Origin: Bacteroidia bacterium | GTDB lineage: Bacteria > Bacteroidota > Bacteroidia > Flavobacteriales > Flavobacteriaceae | DNA: 64,000 bases | Direction of reading: 5' to 3' | Assembly: GCA_030427585.1 (NCBI GenBank) | Contig: JAUIBW010000009.1 | Coordinates: 96,539 to 160,538, forward strand | In this document: piece after piece, positions 6,263 to 14,931 of the stretch | Numbering within the stretch: the first letter of the stretch is position 1 | Layout of the letters: each line of letters starts with the position of its first letter | Position numbers and translations under genes: made by a program | Notes under the pieces: generated by a model | The model's database searches: none | What the model was told of the DNA's origin: nothing | Seen by the model: only the letters and a program-made list of their open reading frames with translations

Positions 6263-7990
6263 TTACGTAGTATCTAAGTCATCTAATTTCTTAATGAAAT
6301 AAGAAGTTTTGATCCCTGTGCTCTTTTTAAAGGCAGACGAAAAAGACTCAGCAGTATTAAACCCCATTTCTTCTGCAATACCTTGTATGGTATAGTTCCT
6401 AAGTGTTTTGTTTTCTTTTAACTGGGTTACTGCGTATGCAATCTTAAGATCGTTGATATAATTGGCAAAATTCTTTTGCTTATGATGATTAATGACTTTT
6501 GACAAATACTTTGTATTGGTTTTAATGTCTTTGGCCAAAGAGGTAGTGCTAATATTCTTTTTTAGATAATGATGATTTTGCTCAAATAGAGCCAGTTTAC
6601 TCAGGATTTCTTCAACGATATCATTGGGTACCCCAATATCACTTGGAAGTTTTTCGTTAGGGGCTTCGACCGCTCTGTTTTGAGCAATTAATTGCTCAAA
6701 CTTTTGCTGATAGGTTTTTCTCTTTTGATATTGGCGATATAAAAAAACAATAGCTACAAGAGTAAGTAATGAGAGAAAAATCACTAATGAGTTTAGGTTT
6801 TTATTATTGCCTTTTAGTTCATTGATCAAGTTTTCTTTTTCTTTTAATAGTAAGGGAGTATCGAACTCTTTAAATAAACGATTAGATAAAGAAGAGGTTT
6901 CCTGGTTAATAATGCTGTCAAATCGTAGTAGTTTATTGATATATTCGAGTTGTTGTTCCTTTTTATCATTCGCTTTATAAAAATTGATCATAAATTCATA
7001 ACCTTCCCGAACCTCAATAGGAGTAATTTTTTCGTACTGAAGAATCGAATCTACGGTAAGAAAGTGTTTTTTGGCAGATAAGATATCTTGTTTTAATAAT
7101 TGTAGTTTTCCCAAATAAAACTCACCCAAAATGTAAGCTTTTTTGTTTTCGGATCTGGTTTTATCGAGAATAGGCAAACCTTTAGCAATACTATCATAAG
7201 CATCCTTAAATTTCTCTTTATAAAAGAGATTGATACCTTCATTAATGATAATCAAGCTGTAAAACCTATTATAATAATGCTCTGACTTTTGTGATCGTTT
7301 AATTGCTTTATAATGATATGTTGAAGCAGAATCCAGGAGATTATTATAGCGATAAGATTCTGCTAAAGGAACAGTTGCTTTTAAATATCGGATTGTATCG
7401 GTAATATGTTTTGTTGTTATATAGGCATAATATTCTTTAAAAAGAGGTAGAGCTTCTTCATGCTTTCCTATTTCAGTCTTGATACAGGCAATATTATGCT
7501 TGGTGATATAGATGTATTCAATATTTTGAACCTTTTCTGCAAGCATCAGAGCTTGTAAGTAATTGTCAAGTGCAAGAGTGTAATTACCTTTACGAAAATA
7601 ATACCCTCCTTTAAAAGAGTATGATCTAATTATGATATTCTGATTTAAACCTGTACTCAAAGTAATAGAACGATCTAATAAAGCTATTTTTTCTGATTCT
7701 TCTTCAATATAATAGGATAATCGACTATACGCATTAGCCATTTTTATCTTATCATTTTCTAGAATCGCTTTTTTTAGATAAGTATTAAGGTAAATCTTTG
7801 CAGACAAAGTATCTCGGTAAGCTTTTAGATAATGATTATATAAATTCTCATAATCCAAAGCTTTTAAAGAATCAGGAATTACAAAATCTTCTTTCTGTCC
7901 GGTAGTAATTTGTACACAACATAGCAAAAAAATGATAATCATCTTTTTGTAAAAGGAAGTGAAAAAGAGATATGTTTTTTTTACTTTCAA
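6263..7990 (-). CDS. TPR and AraC-type HTH membrane regulator
   Basis: 575 aa. Signal anchor or signal peptide at residues about 14-32 (KKMIIIFLLCCVQITTGQ). Next come tetratricopeptide-like helices to about residue 380 (for example SYSFKGGYYFRKGNYTLALD and HEEALPLFKEYYAYI), then a transmembrane helix (LNSLVIFLSLLTLVAIVFLY). After a coiled linker comes a C-terminal AraC-type HTH (STTSLAKDIKTNTKYLSKVI and GIAEEMGFNTAESFSSAFKK). This is a known flavobacterial architecture: the TPR part outside the cytoplasm senses a signal and the HTH acts inside. It is divergent from the GAF/AraC gene at 8194. The pair share an intergenic region with a palindrome, so cross-regulation is plausible. Confidence 0.85.
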   Translation of the reverse strand: MKVKKTYLFFTSFYKKMIIIFLLCCVQITTGQKEDFVIPDSLKALDYENLYNHYLKAYRDTLSAKIYLNTYLKKAILENDKIKMANAYSRLSYYIEEESEKIALLDRSITLSTGLNQNIIIRSYSFKGGYYFRKGNYTLALDNYLQALMLAEKVQNIEYIYITKHNIACIKTEIGKHEEALPLFKEYYAYITTKHITDTIRYLKATVPLAESYRYNNLLDSASTYHYKAIKRSQKSEHYYNRFYSLIIINEGINLFYKEKFKDAYDSIAKGLPILDKTRSENKKAYILGEFYLGKLQLLKQDILSAKKHFLTVDSILQYEKITPIEVREGYEFMINFYKANDKKEQQLEYINKLLRFDSIINQETSSLSNRLFKEFDTPLLLKEKENLINELKGNNKNLNSLVIFLSLLTLVAIVFLYRQYQKRKTYQQKFEQLIAQNRAVEAPNEKLPSDIGVPNDIVEEILSKLALFEQNHHYLKKNISTTSLAKDIKTNTKYLSKVINHHKQKNFANYINDLKIAYAVTQLKENKTLRNYTIQGIAEEMGFNTAESFSSAFKKSTGIKTSYFIKKLDDLDTT

Positions 7991-8103
7991 GGGTTTTTGA
8001 TCTATTTATCTAGCTATAAAGATACTATTTTCTGGATTTTGTAGTACTGTACAATTTTAATAACTCAAACAACTGATAATCAGTTGATTAAAATCAAAAA
8101 TCA

Positions 8104-8130
8104 ATCTCGAAATTCTCAGAATATCGAGAT
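8104..8130. promoter_or_regulatory. Palindrome directly upstream of a -33 box
   Basis: Arms ATCTCGAAATTCT / AGAATATCGAGAT around a single C, one mismatch in 13. It ends 7 bp before the TTG of the promoter for the GAF/AraC gene, the position expected for a class I activator site. Confidence 0.55.
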
Positions 8131-8137
8131 ATTTCGC

Positions 8138-8169
8138 TTGCTTTCAAGGGTATTGTCATTATATATTTG
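8138..8169 (+). promoter_or_regulatory. Bacteroidota-type promoter of the GAF/AraC gene
   Basis: TTG at 8138-8140, 21-nt spacer, TATATTTG at 8162-8169, matching the TTG / TAnnTTTG consensus of this phylum. Transcription would start near 8176, 18 nt before the ATG at 8194. Confidence 0.6.
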
Positions 8170-8193
8170 GATTGGACAAAAAAATCAATCATC

Positions 8194-9465
8194 ATGAATA
8201 TCAAGAAATACATAGGTGATAAACTAGTAACGAAGGTTTCTACAATTTTAATCTGCGGAGTTGTATTTTTCTTGATATATGCTGTGTGTTATAAGATGCT
8301 AAGTACAGATTTTAATACAAGACATATGTTTGCAATATTGATAGTATTAAATATGGTATTGCTCATCACAGTATTTACTTTTTTCTTTTCGAGTATCGTC
8401 CTTAAGAATTTCTCTAATTTCTATAAGATCCCTCTTCTTTTTAATAAAGTATTTGAAGTAGCATATGATGGTGTTTTTACTACTACAAAACAACTAACAC
8501 CAAAGTTTGATCAAGTGAAGGCTAAGAAAGATGTGATTAGAAGTTCGGTATCAAATTTTAGCACCGATAGCTTGTATCAGATTTTTTCTGAAAAAGACCA
8601 GATACAACATCAAAATGCATCAAATGAAACCATAGTAATACTAACCTATTTCGCATCGTCATTATTCGAAAAAAATAAACTTGAAGAGGTGTTGTGGGAT
8701 ATTGTAGAGAATTGTATTTCGAAACTTAAACTAGAGGACTGTGTAATCTATATGTTGGATACTCAAAATAAAGTTTTGATACAAAAAGCAGCATTTGGTC
8801 ATAAAAATAATGGAGAAAGAAAAGTTGTAAGCCCTATCCAAATTCAATTAGGCGACGGTATTGTTGGTAGAGTAGCCCAGTCAGGAATATTTGAGTACGT
8901 ACCAGATTTGACCAATGATCCTGGATATATCGTAGATGACGATCGTAGAATGTCTGAATTGTCTGTTCCTATTTTAATAGATGATGAGGTGGTAGGTGTT
9001 CTGGATTCTGAACATTCTCAAAAAGATTTTTTCAATAAAGACCATATATTTTTATTTCAGTTAATTGCCAGGCTAACCGGGAAAAAACTAAAACAAATTC
9101 ATACAAAAAATGAATCTCATATTACCAATGATAATGTGTATTTTAAAGAACTTGATTTTTTGATGAAAGAAGCCAAAATATACCGTGACCCAAATTTGGG
9201 GTTAGACAGTATGGCCAAAAAATTAAATATAAGTGGTAACTACCTATCACAATTGGTTAATAAATTAAGTGGGCATAATTTTACCGATTATATCAATAGA
9301 TATAGAATAGAGGACGCAAAATTTAAATTAAGGAATCCTAATTTTATAAACTACACCATTATATCGATCGCTTTAGAATCCGGGTTTAATTCGAAATCTA
9401 CTTTTTATAGTGCTTTTAAAAAACTAACCGGTATTTCGCCAAAGGAGTATAGAAAAAACTCCTAA
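8194..9465 (+). CDS. Membrane-anchored GAF/AraC-type regulator
   Basis: 423 aa from ATG 8194 (an upstream TTG at 8167 lies inside the -7 box and is rejected). Two transmembrane helices: ILICGVVFFLIYAVCY and MFAILIVLNMVLLITVFTFF. A GAF domain lies at about residues 145-300 (YFASSLFEKNKLEEVLWDIV ... DDEVVGVLDSEHSQKDFF). A C-terminal AraC-type HTH follows (LGLDSMAKKLNISGNYLSQ, then IALESGFNSKSTFYSAFKK, TGISPKEYR). It is the complete member of the family whose truncated copies lie at 1-481 and 2509-3393. Expressed divergently from the TPR/AraC gene, from a promoter with an upstream palindrome. The next gene downstream is a secreted propeller protein. Ligand and targets unknown. Confidence 0.85.
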   Translation: MNIKKYIGDKLVTKVSTILICGVVFFLIYAVCYKMLSTDFNTRHMFAILIVLNMVLLITVFTFFFSSIVLKNFSNFYKIPLLFNKVFEVAYDGVFTTTKQLTPKFDQVKAKKDVIRSSVSNFSTDSLYQIFSEKDQIQHQNASNETIVILTYFASSLFEKNKLEEVLWDIVENCISKLKLEDCVIYMLDTQNKVLIQKAAFGHKNNGERKVVSPIQIQLGDGIVGRVAQSGIFEYVPDLTNDPGYIVDDDRRMSELSVPILIDDEVVGVLDSEHSQKDFFNKDHIFLFQLIARLTGKKLKQIHTKNESHITNDNVYFKELDFLMKEAKIYRDPNLGLDSMAKKLNISGNYLSQLVNKLSGHNFTDYINRYRIEDAKFKLRNPNFINYTIISIALESGFNSKSTFYSAFKKLTGISPKEYRKNS

Positions 9466-9469
9466 AAAA

Positions 9470-9502
9470 GTCCGGATTCTTTGAAATTCAAACTTTCTGG
9501 AC
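9470..9502. promoter_or_regulatory. Palindrome GTCC...TTTGAAATTCAAA...GGAC
   Basis: Core TTTGAAATTCAAA is a near-perfect palindrome with outer GTCCGGA / TCTGGAC arms. It starts 5 bp after the regulator stop codon and ends 149 bp before the next ATG. Almost identical to the copy at 14061. Confidence 0.55.
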
Positions 9503-9651
9503 ATTCGTACACTTCACCCTAATTAATTTTATCACCGAAGTACTGCACAGGTACAAACTAGATATTTGTTTTTAGCTCAAGCAATTAGTTGCTCTTTGGT
9601 ATGCTAAGAATAGGGATAGTTTTTATAAACAAATCACAAAAACATAAACAA

Positions 9652-11274
9652 ATGAAAAAGAAACAATTTTTATATCGTTTGATCATCTTTTGCATGTTGA
9701 TTGTAGGATGCAAAGATGATGATGACAGAGTTGTACCACCTACACCTACCGAGAATCAGGTGCCAGGAGATTTTACAATACAGGTGAATGAGATAACAGC
9801 AAATAGTGCATTATTAGAATGGACTCCAGCAGTAGATCCAGATGATGATGAAGTGTCCTATACTGTTTTTTTAGGAGACAATACGGTACAATCAGATGTA
9901 CAAACCGCAGAATTTTTGTTAGAAGGACTTGATGCCCAAACCAATTACAATGGTAAAGTAGTAGCTTCTGATGGAAAAGGAGGAACATCAGAAAACACAT
10001 TTGCTTTTGATACAGAAGACGAAGTAATAATTAGCGAAGAAGTGTCAATAGCATGGGAAAAATCTTATGGAGGTTCTGAGATTGATGTTGCTAATGCGCT
10101 GCAACTAACAGTAGATGGAGGTTATATTGTTGCGGGTACTGCAAATTCTGATGATGGAGACGTAGGTGATAATAACGATTCAGAAACATATGTAGGAGGA
10201 GATTACTGGGTGATTAAACTAAGTAGTTCGGGCGATTTGATATGGGAAACAAATCTGGGAGGATCTACTGATGATTCAGGAAAAAGCATACAACAAACAT
10301 TAGATGGCGGATATATAGTAGCAGGAGCAACCAATTCTAATGATCAGGATATTAGTGGCGATACTTCTTCTTTTGATTTTTGGATTGTAAAACTGGATGA
10401 ATCCGGAAATTTGATTTGGGAGGTGAGCTATGGAGGAAATGGAAATGATGGAGCAAGAAGCATCCAACAAACATCAGATGGAGGTTATGTTGTGGTTGGC
10501 TCTGCAAGCATTTCAAGTGGGGATGTAGGAGGAAATTATGGAGGTTTAGATTATTGGGTATTAAAACTAGATACTATGGGAGCTTTAGTATGGGAAACAA
10601 ATCTTGGAGGTTCTGGATTTGACATTCCGGAATCGGTTGAGCAAACTATTGATGGAGGTTATATTATTGGAGGGTATTCAGAATCCTCAGATGGTAATGT
10701 AGGAGGAAATTATGGAGGAAAAGATTATTGGATTGTAAAATTGGATGCTTCAGGAAATCTGGTTTGGGAAACAAACCTTGGAGGAACACTGGATGATTAT
10801 GCATATGATATTCATCAAACAACAGATCAAGGGTATATCGTAGCTGGATATTCAGAATCATCAGATTTTGATGTAAGCCGTAATAATGGAAAAAAAGATT
10901 GCTGGATTGTAAAATTAAATACTTCGGGAGAATTGATATGGGAGGTTAACATTGGTAGTTCAGAGAGTGATGTCGCCCACTCTATTCAACAAACTGCAGA
11001 TGGGGGATATGTCTTTGCTGGTAACTCGGGAGCAAGCGACTTTGATGCAAGTACTAATAACGGAGGATATGCAGATTTTTGGGCAGTAAAACTAAGTCCT
11101 CTTGGTGAATTGTCATGGGAGATTAGCTTTGGTGGCCCAGAACCTGATTACGCAAATGCAATTCAACAAACCAATAATGGTTACATCGTAGCCGGTTATG
11201 TTTATGCTTCGGGAGGAGATATTAGTGGTGCTGGCAAAGGTAAGTGGGATTACTGGGTGGTAAAACTGGAATAA
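9652..11274 (+). CDS. Lipoprotein with Fn3-like domain and seven propeller-type repeats
   Basis: 540 aa from ATG 9652; an earlier in-frame start would put 21 hydrophilic residues before the signal peptide and is unlikely. Lipobox LIVGCKDDDD. Residues about 35-125 look like a fibronectin type III domain (NSALLEWTPAVDPDDDEVSY). Then come seven repeats of about 55 residues, each with E-x-x-x-G-G-S-x-x-D, S-I-Q-Q-T-x-D-G-G-Y-I-V-A-G and D-Y-W-(V/I)-V-K-L-D-x-x-G-x-L-x-W. Seven repeats suggest a closed seven-bladed beta-propeller. No C-terminal sorting domain follows. Probably a surface or periplasmic binding protein with unknown ligand. It follows a GAF/AraC gene and palindrome, so it may be its target. 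Confidence 0.8.
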   Translation: MKKKQFLYRLIIFCMLIVGCKDDDDRVVPPTPTENQVPGDFTIQVNEITANSALLEWTPAVDPDDDEVSYTVFLGDNTVQSDVQTAEFLLEGLDAQTNYNGKVVASDGKGGTSENTFAFDTEDEVIISEEVSIAWEKSYGGSEIDVANALQLTVDGGYIVAGTANSDDGDVGDNNDSETYVGGDYWVIKLSSSGDLIWETNLGGSTDDSGKSIQQTLDGGYIVAGATNSNDQDISGDTSSFDFWIVKLDESGNLIWEVSYGGNGNDGARSIQQTSDGGYVVVGSASISSGDVGGNYGGLDYWVLKLDTMGALVWETNLGGSGFDIPESVEQTIDGGYIIGGYSESSDGNVGGNYGGKDYWIVKLDASGNLVWETNLGGTLDDYAYDIHQTTDQGYIVAGYSESSDFDVSRNNGKKDCWIVKLNTSGELIWEVNIGSSESDVAHSIQQTADGGYVFAGNSGASDFDASTNNGGYADFWAVKLSPLGELSWEISFGGPEPDYANAIQQTNNGYIVAGYVYASGGDISGAGKGKWDYWVVKLE

Positions 11275-11340
11275 CCCAACAGTATACGATAAAAACAATT
11301 TGTAATGATTAGGTTTTTTTGTCCATGCTTTTCATTACCC

Positions 11341-11385
11341 GGATCCTCATTACCTAACCTAACAAAGATAATGGGGATCCTTTTT
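11341..11385 (+). terminator. Rho-independent terminator
   Basis: Arms GGATCCTCAT / ATGGGGATCC (9 of 10 pairs) followed by TTTTT, 66 bp after the propeller gene. Confidence 0.6.
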
Positions 11386-11604
11386 AAAACCTACAGGTAA
11401 ACCCCTTAAAAAATGTCCTAGCCAAAATATGAATTTAATGATAGATAAAACACGGGAATTTTACATGATCAATGGGCGTTACCTAAAAACACAAAAATAT
11501 TAGATAAAGCTAAACTAAATACAACCTATTGCGAATGCTTTGAATTTATATGGTTTAATGAAGATAAAAACATAAAAAAGATTGAGACCGAATATATAAA
11601 AGAT

Positions 11605-12021
11605 ATGAAAGAGGCTTACAAAATAAATCCTTTTGCGGGGAAGCGTTTTGAGTTTAATAAAAGTTGGGATTCAATTTTTTTTCATATTTCAGAACAAAGA
11701 AAATCAGAAGAAGGCAAAGAACCCTATGACGTATACGAGCAAGCTATATTTGGAGAAAAGGGTATAAACCCAAAGGCAATGACTGTTACTGGTTTTGAAT
11801 TTAGATACATAGACCATAGTCGTCTCAACACTTTAATTTCAAAATTAAAAGAGATAACAATCAAAGATTTTATAAAAGTAAAAGAAGATTATAAAGAGCA
11901 TTCTGTATACGGAAAACACTTTTATACTACAGAATCATGTTGGCAAATCTTTCAAGAATGGCAAGAGTTTTTATACAAGGCAGAGTTGAACGAATGTCAT
12001 ATTATTTGTTTTTCTCATTGA
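11605..12021 (+). CDS. Hypothetical protein, possibly 5'-broken
   Basis: 138 aa from ATG 11605. No domain recognised and no signal peptide. Coding-like sequence continues upstream in the same frame back to 11449, including ALPKNTKILDKAKLN and YCECFEFIWFNEDKN, but there is no ATG, GTG or TTG at a sensible position before the TAA at 11446. In the +1-shifted frame a short ORF begins at 11435 (M-I-D-K-T-R-E-F-Y-M-I-N-G-R-Y-L) and stops. That pattern suggests a longer ancestral gene with a frameshift near 11480-11490. The protein shown may therefore be a fragment. Function unknown. Confidence 0.4.
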   Translation: MKEAYKINPFAGKRFEFNKSWDSIFFHISEQRKSEEGKEPYDVYEQAIFGEKGINPKAMTVTGFEFRYIDHSRLNTLISKLKEITIKDFIKVKEDYKEHSVYGKHFYTTESCWQIFQEWQEFLYKAELNECHIICFSH

Positions 12022-12147
12022 AAAAATAGGATAAAAACTTCCAACATCTCATATGACATTAAAGTGATATAGTGTCAAATCAGAAAAATGATATTTAAAA
12101 CTACAAATCGAATAAAAGTTTATTAATAATTCAAAAAATAAAAACAA

Positions 12148-12753
12148 ATGAAAAAACTAATTCTAATTCTGCTAATAGGTACTGTCCCTATGTTTGGGCA
12201 GCAACAAAATAACACAATAAGTGTAATAGGAGAATGTTCTAAAAAAATTGATATCGAAAAATATATTATTAATGTCGAATTCAGGGAGGTTATGGCAGAT
12301 GGATATCAAAATATTGAATCCAAAAGTATATCACAACTTAAAGAAGATTATAAAAATAAATTGAATACTATAGGCCTAGATTTTGAAAAGTTTAAGGAAA
12401 ATGTTTTATACAAAATTACTTCTACGAGTTATGGAGCACAGGCCTATTATTTTTATGTAACAAAATCCCTTGATGAAGTAAAAAAAATACATGCTCAAAA
12501 AATGAAAGGAGTAACAATTACTTGGGTAGATGTTATTGCCAAAGAAAAGACAAATGAAGAAATGACAGTGTTAAATAAAAAAGCTATCCAGGATGCCAGA
12601 GATAAAGCTAATCGAATTGCAGGCAGTATAAATAAAAAGGTGGGAAGTATACAAAGAATAGAAGACACCAATTATAAGCAACAATATTATAATGTGAACA
12701 AATCACAAGAACTACAAAAGCATTACATAACAGTAACCTTTGTTTTAGAATAG
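12148..12753 (+). CDS. SIMPL (DUF541) domain periplasmic protein
   Basis: 201 aa. Signal peptide MKKLILILLIGTVPMFGQ with cleavage near residue 18. The mature part starts NTISVIGECSKKIDIEKYII, the usual SIMPL-domain opening (I-x-V-x-G-x-G), and has the typical later helix NKKAIQDARDKANRIAGSI followed by V-G-S-I. SIMPL proteins are oligomeric periplasmic or secreted proteins with poorly defined roles. First of three small exported proteins in a row (12148-13929), with gaps of 82 and 23 bp. Confidence 0.75.
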   Translation: MKKLILILLIGTVPMFGQQQNNTISVIGECSKKIDIEKYIINVEFREVMADGYQNIESKSISQLKEDYKNKLNTIGLDFEKFKENVLYKITSTSYGAQAYYFYVTKSLDEVKKIHAQKMKGVTITWVDVIAKEKTNEEMTVLNKKAIQDARDKANRIAGSINKKVGSIQRIEDTNYKQQYYNVNKSQELQKHYITVTFVLE

Positions 12754-12835
12754 ATTTATAAACGTGGTATAGCGAAAGAAAATACTATATTAGTTTAGAG
12801 TGTGTATCTTTGATAGAAGAATTAAAATAATACTT

Positions 12836-13303
12836 ATGCGTGTAGTATATAGTGTTTTAATTTTATGTATTGTTTTAACCTCTTGTACAACTTCTCATAA
12901 GAATACACTTAACAGTATGGATATAGAAGATGTTGGAGATAGAATAACTATTCTCAAAAGAGAAATCATGAGTAAATCTGATTTTCATGATGCAGAATTT
13001 TTGTTATTTAATGTTAACGGATTTACCAATTCGAGAAGTACAACAATTCCTGGATCCTCATCTTGGGATTATCAATTTGTTATTAAAGTAAAACCATCAG
13101 AAATTAAGAATTGGATAGTAGATCTTATAAAAGTTGATACAAAAGAACATCCTATAGATTGGGCAATTAATTTAATTGCTCACAGAAGTCAAAATTGGCA
13201 GATAAAATCTAAACCACAAGTCTATAAAAGAGAAAATAGTAATACAATTGCGATTGTATATCAAAAAGAAGGAATACTATTTAAACGTATAATAGGAGAG
13301 TGA
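12836..13303 (+). CDS. Small lipoprotein of unknown function
   Basis: 155 aa from ATG 12836, chosen because it gives a clean lipoprotein signal (VVYSVLILCIVLTSCTTSH). A TATCTTTG -7 box lies at 12805-12812, so transcription would begin about 12819, which also excludes the upstream in-frame start at 12800. The mature part has no domain I recognise; it includes SSWDYQFVIKVKPSEIKNWI and W-A-I-N-L-I-A-H-R-S. Confidence 0.65.
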   Translation: MRVVYSVLILCIVLTSCTTSHKNTLNSMDIEDVGDRITILKREIMSKSDFHDAEFLLFNVNGFTNSRSTTIPGSSSWDYQFVIKVKPSEIKNWIVDLIKVDTKEHPIDWAINLIAHRSQNWQIKSKPQVYKRENSNTIAIVYQKEGILFKRIIGE

Positions 13304-13326
13304 TTACGAATTAAATTAAGAACCAG

Positions 13327-13929
13327 ATGTATCATAAATTAGTTACTATAGTAATTTTTATTCTTCTTTTTTTTAGTACTAGTTATGCACAAAAAAAAGA
13401 AGTAAATACACCAATATATTCATTAGACACCCTTAAGGTGGGATATACATATTGGTGGTCACAATCAGGTCCTTTTATTGGTCATTGTGGTGATGCATAT
13501 GCATTAGTTTTTTTAGGCACTATACGACATATTGATAATCCGGTTGAGAATGATGATATGCTCTATACTTCTCAACGAGGAATTATTGATATCGATGAGG
13601 TATTAACCTCAAGAATCCTTAAAAAAAACAGGTATAGTAAACAAAAGCTCTTCGTTTCAGATTACTTCTATGAGCAAGATGTAAAAGAAGGAGATCGGGT
13701 ATTGGTTTTTTGTTATGAGTATGAGGATAATTATAGTATTCCGGGAGGAAAGTCGATGTTAAAAATAAAAGGAAATGATGACCCTATTTTACAGTCTATA
13801 AAAAGATATATTCTATCTGGTCAAAATGCATTAGAGCTCAAAAAAGATGTGACTTTATGGAAAAAACATGGTTTAGAGGCAGAGGTAAAACAAGTTGTAG
13901 CCTGTAAAGAGATGAGAGATAAACATTAA
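13327..13929 (+). CDS. Exported protein of unknown function
   Basis: 200 aa. Signal peptide (LVTIVIFILLFFSTSYAQ) with cleavage after A-Q. The mature part contains two Cys (GHCGDAYALVFLGTI and VLVFCYEYEDNY) and a beta-rich central part. It resembles small periplasmic proteins with an OB-like or TIMP-like fold in which V-F-x-G-T-I precedes an E-G-D-R-V-L-V-F strand, but this is only a shape resemblance. Located 23 bp downstream of the 12836 lipoprotein, likely the same transcript. Confidence 0.6.
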   Translation: MYHKLVTIVIFILLFFSTSYAQKKEVNTPIYSLDTLKVGYTYWWSQSGPFIGHCGDAYALVFLGTIRHIDNPVENDDMLYTSQRGIIDIDEVLTSRILKKNRYSKQKLFVSDYFYEQDVKEGDRVLVFCYEYEDNYSIPGGKSMLKIKGNDDPILQSIKRYILSGQNALELKKDVTLWKKHGLEAEVKQVVACKEMRDKH

Positions 13930-14060
13930 AGATTTTTTATTACATCAATTACCATACATTATATTCCAATATAAATTCCCAAATCATATAGAAAAAAGAT
14001 CGTATTTAATGTGTTTAGTTATTTTTATTCCAGAAACATAGGGGAAACCCCTTAAAAAGT

Positions 14061-14122
14061 GTCCGGATTCTTTGAAATTCAAACTTTTCGGATAGTACAT
14101 ATTCATGCCCATATTACGTTTG
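14061..14122 (+). promoter_or_regulatory. Palindrome and -7 box upstream of the collagen-like lipoprotein
   Basis: The palindrome GTCCGGA..TTTGAAATTCAAA..TCGGAT covers 14061-14092 and reaches the -33 region of a TACGTTTG -7 box at 14115-14122. Transcription would start near 14129, 23 nt before the ATG. Together with the site at 8104 this places the palindrome next to a promoter twice. Confidence 0.5.
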
Positions 14123-14151
14123 TACCATTAACTTTTAAAAAAATTATAAAA

Positions 14152-14769
14152 ATGAAAGCAATAACAAATGTAGTAAAGGGGATGATGATAGTGATGGTAT
14201 CACTATTGATCTTTTCATGTTCTGATGGAGAAGATGGGGCAATCGGACCCGCAGGTCAGGATGGAGTTAACGGGGTTGATGGTACTAATGGAGCAGACGG
14301 TAATGATGGTGCCGATGGAGAAGATGGGCAGCCGGGAACTGCCAATGTAATTTATTCAGACTGGATTGCAAGGGATTTTGAAACTAATGTGGCGGCTGAA
14401 ACTAACGAGCAACTTCTTACAACCTTTGATGTTACTGAATTTAATTTGAATGAAGATGTAGTATTGGTCTACGGGCGACGTGAAGCAAACATCTTAGTTT
14501 CTGAAATCAAACAACTTCCATATATATTTGCTTCTCAAAGTGAATTTTACAGTTTTGAAGTTGCAAGCTTTGTCGGAGGAAGTTCGTTAAGAATTGAAGT
14601 AGCTACATTGGATGGAGGAACTAACTTATTTACATTTTTTGATGATTTCAGATATGTGATTATACCTGGTGGAGTTGCAGCACCCACAAGTTCAGCTACA
14701 AAATCAGCGACAGACTATACCAAGATGTCGTATGAAGAAATTATAACATTGTTTAATATCCCAGAATAA
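14152..14769 (+). CDS. Lipoprotein with collagen-like G-x-x repeats
   Basis: 205 aa from ATG 14152. A GTG at 14059 would lie inside the palindrome upstream of the -7 box and is rejected. Lipobox LLIFSCSDGED. Residues about 27-65 are tandem G-x-x triplets (G-A-I-G-P-A-G-Q-D-G and G-T-N-G-A-D-G-N-D-G). A globular C-terminal domain follows (NVIYSDWIARDFETNV to the end) with a P-G-G-V-A-A-P linker and Y-E-E-I near the end. This lipoprotein layout is common in Bacteroidota; function unknown. A strong terminator follows. Confidence 0.8.
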   Translation: MKAITNVVKGMMIVMVSLLIFSCSDGEDGAIGPAGQDGVNGVDGTNGADGNDGADGEDGQPGTANVIYSDWIARDFETNVAAETNEQLLTTFDVTEFNLNEDVVLVYGRREANILVSEIKQLPYIFASQSEFYSFEVASFVGGSSLRIEVATLDGGTNLFTFFDDFRYVIIPGGVAAPTSSATKSATDYTKMSYEEIITLFNIPE

Positions 14770-14801
14770 TCTTTATAACCAATCATTAATTTAGATTACG
14801 T

Positions 14802-14838
14802 ATAGTGAGCAATATGAAAATATTGCTCACTATTTTTT
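14802..14838 (+). terminator. Rho-independent terminator
   Basis: Stem ATAGTGAGCAATA / TATTGCTCACTAT with a 6-nt loop, then TTTTTTG. It ends transcription of the collagen-like lipoprotein gene. Confidence 0.8.
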
Positions 14839-14931
14839 GTTAAGTATATATACTCAAAAAGTTAAATAATATATCCCAATGAGACAGTATCCATAATTTT
14901 GTGTAAACAAAATTTCAGCGGGTTTAACTTT

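Noticed and set aside
8167..8193. Upstream TTG start for the membrane GAF/AraC gene
   Set aside because: It falls within the TATATTTG promoter box, so it cannot be in the transcript.
14059..14151. Longer start of the collagen-like lipoprotein
   Set aside because: The upstream GTG lies inside the palindrome and before the -7 box, and would hide the lipoprotein signal behind 31 residues.
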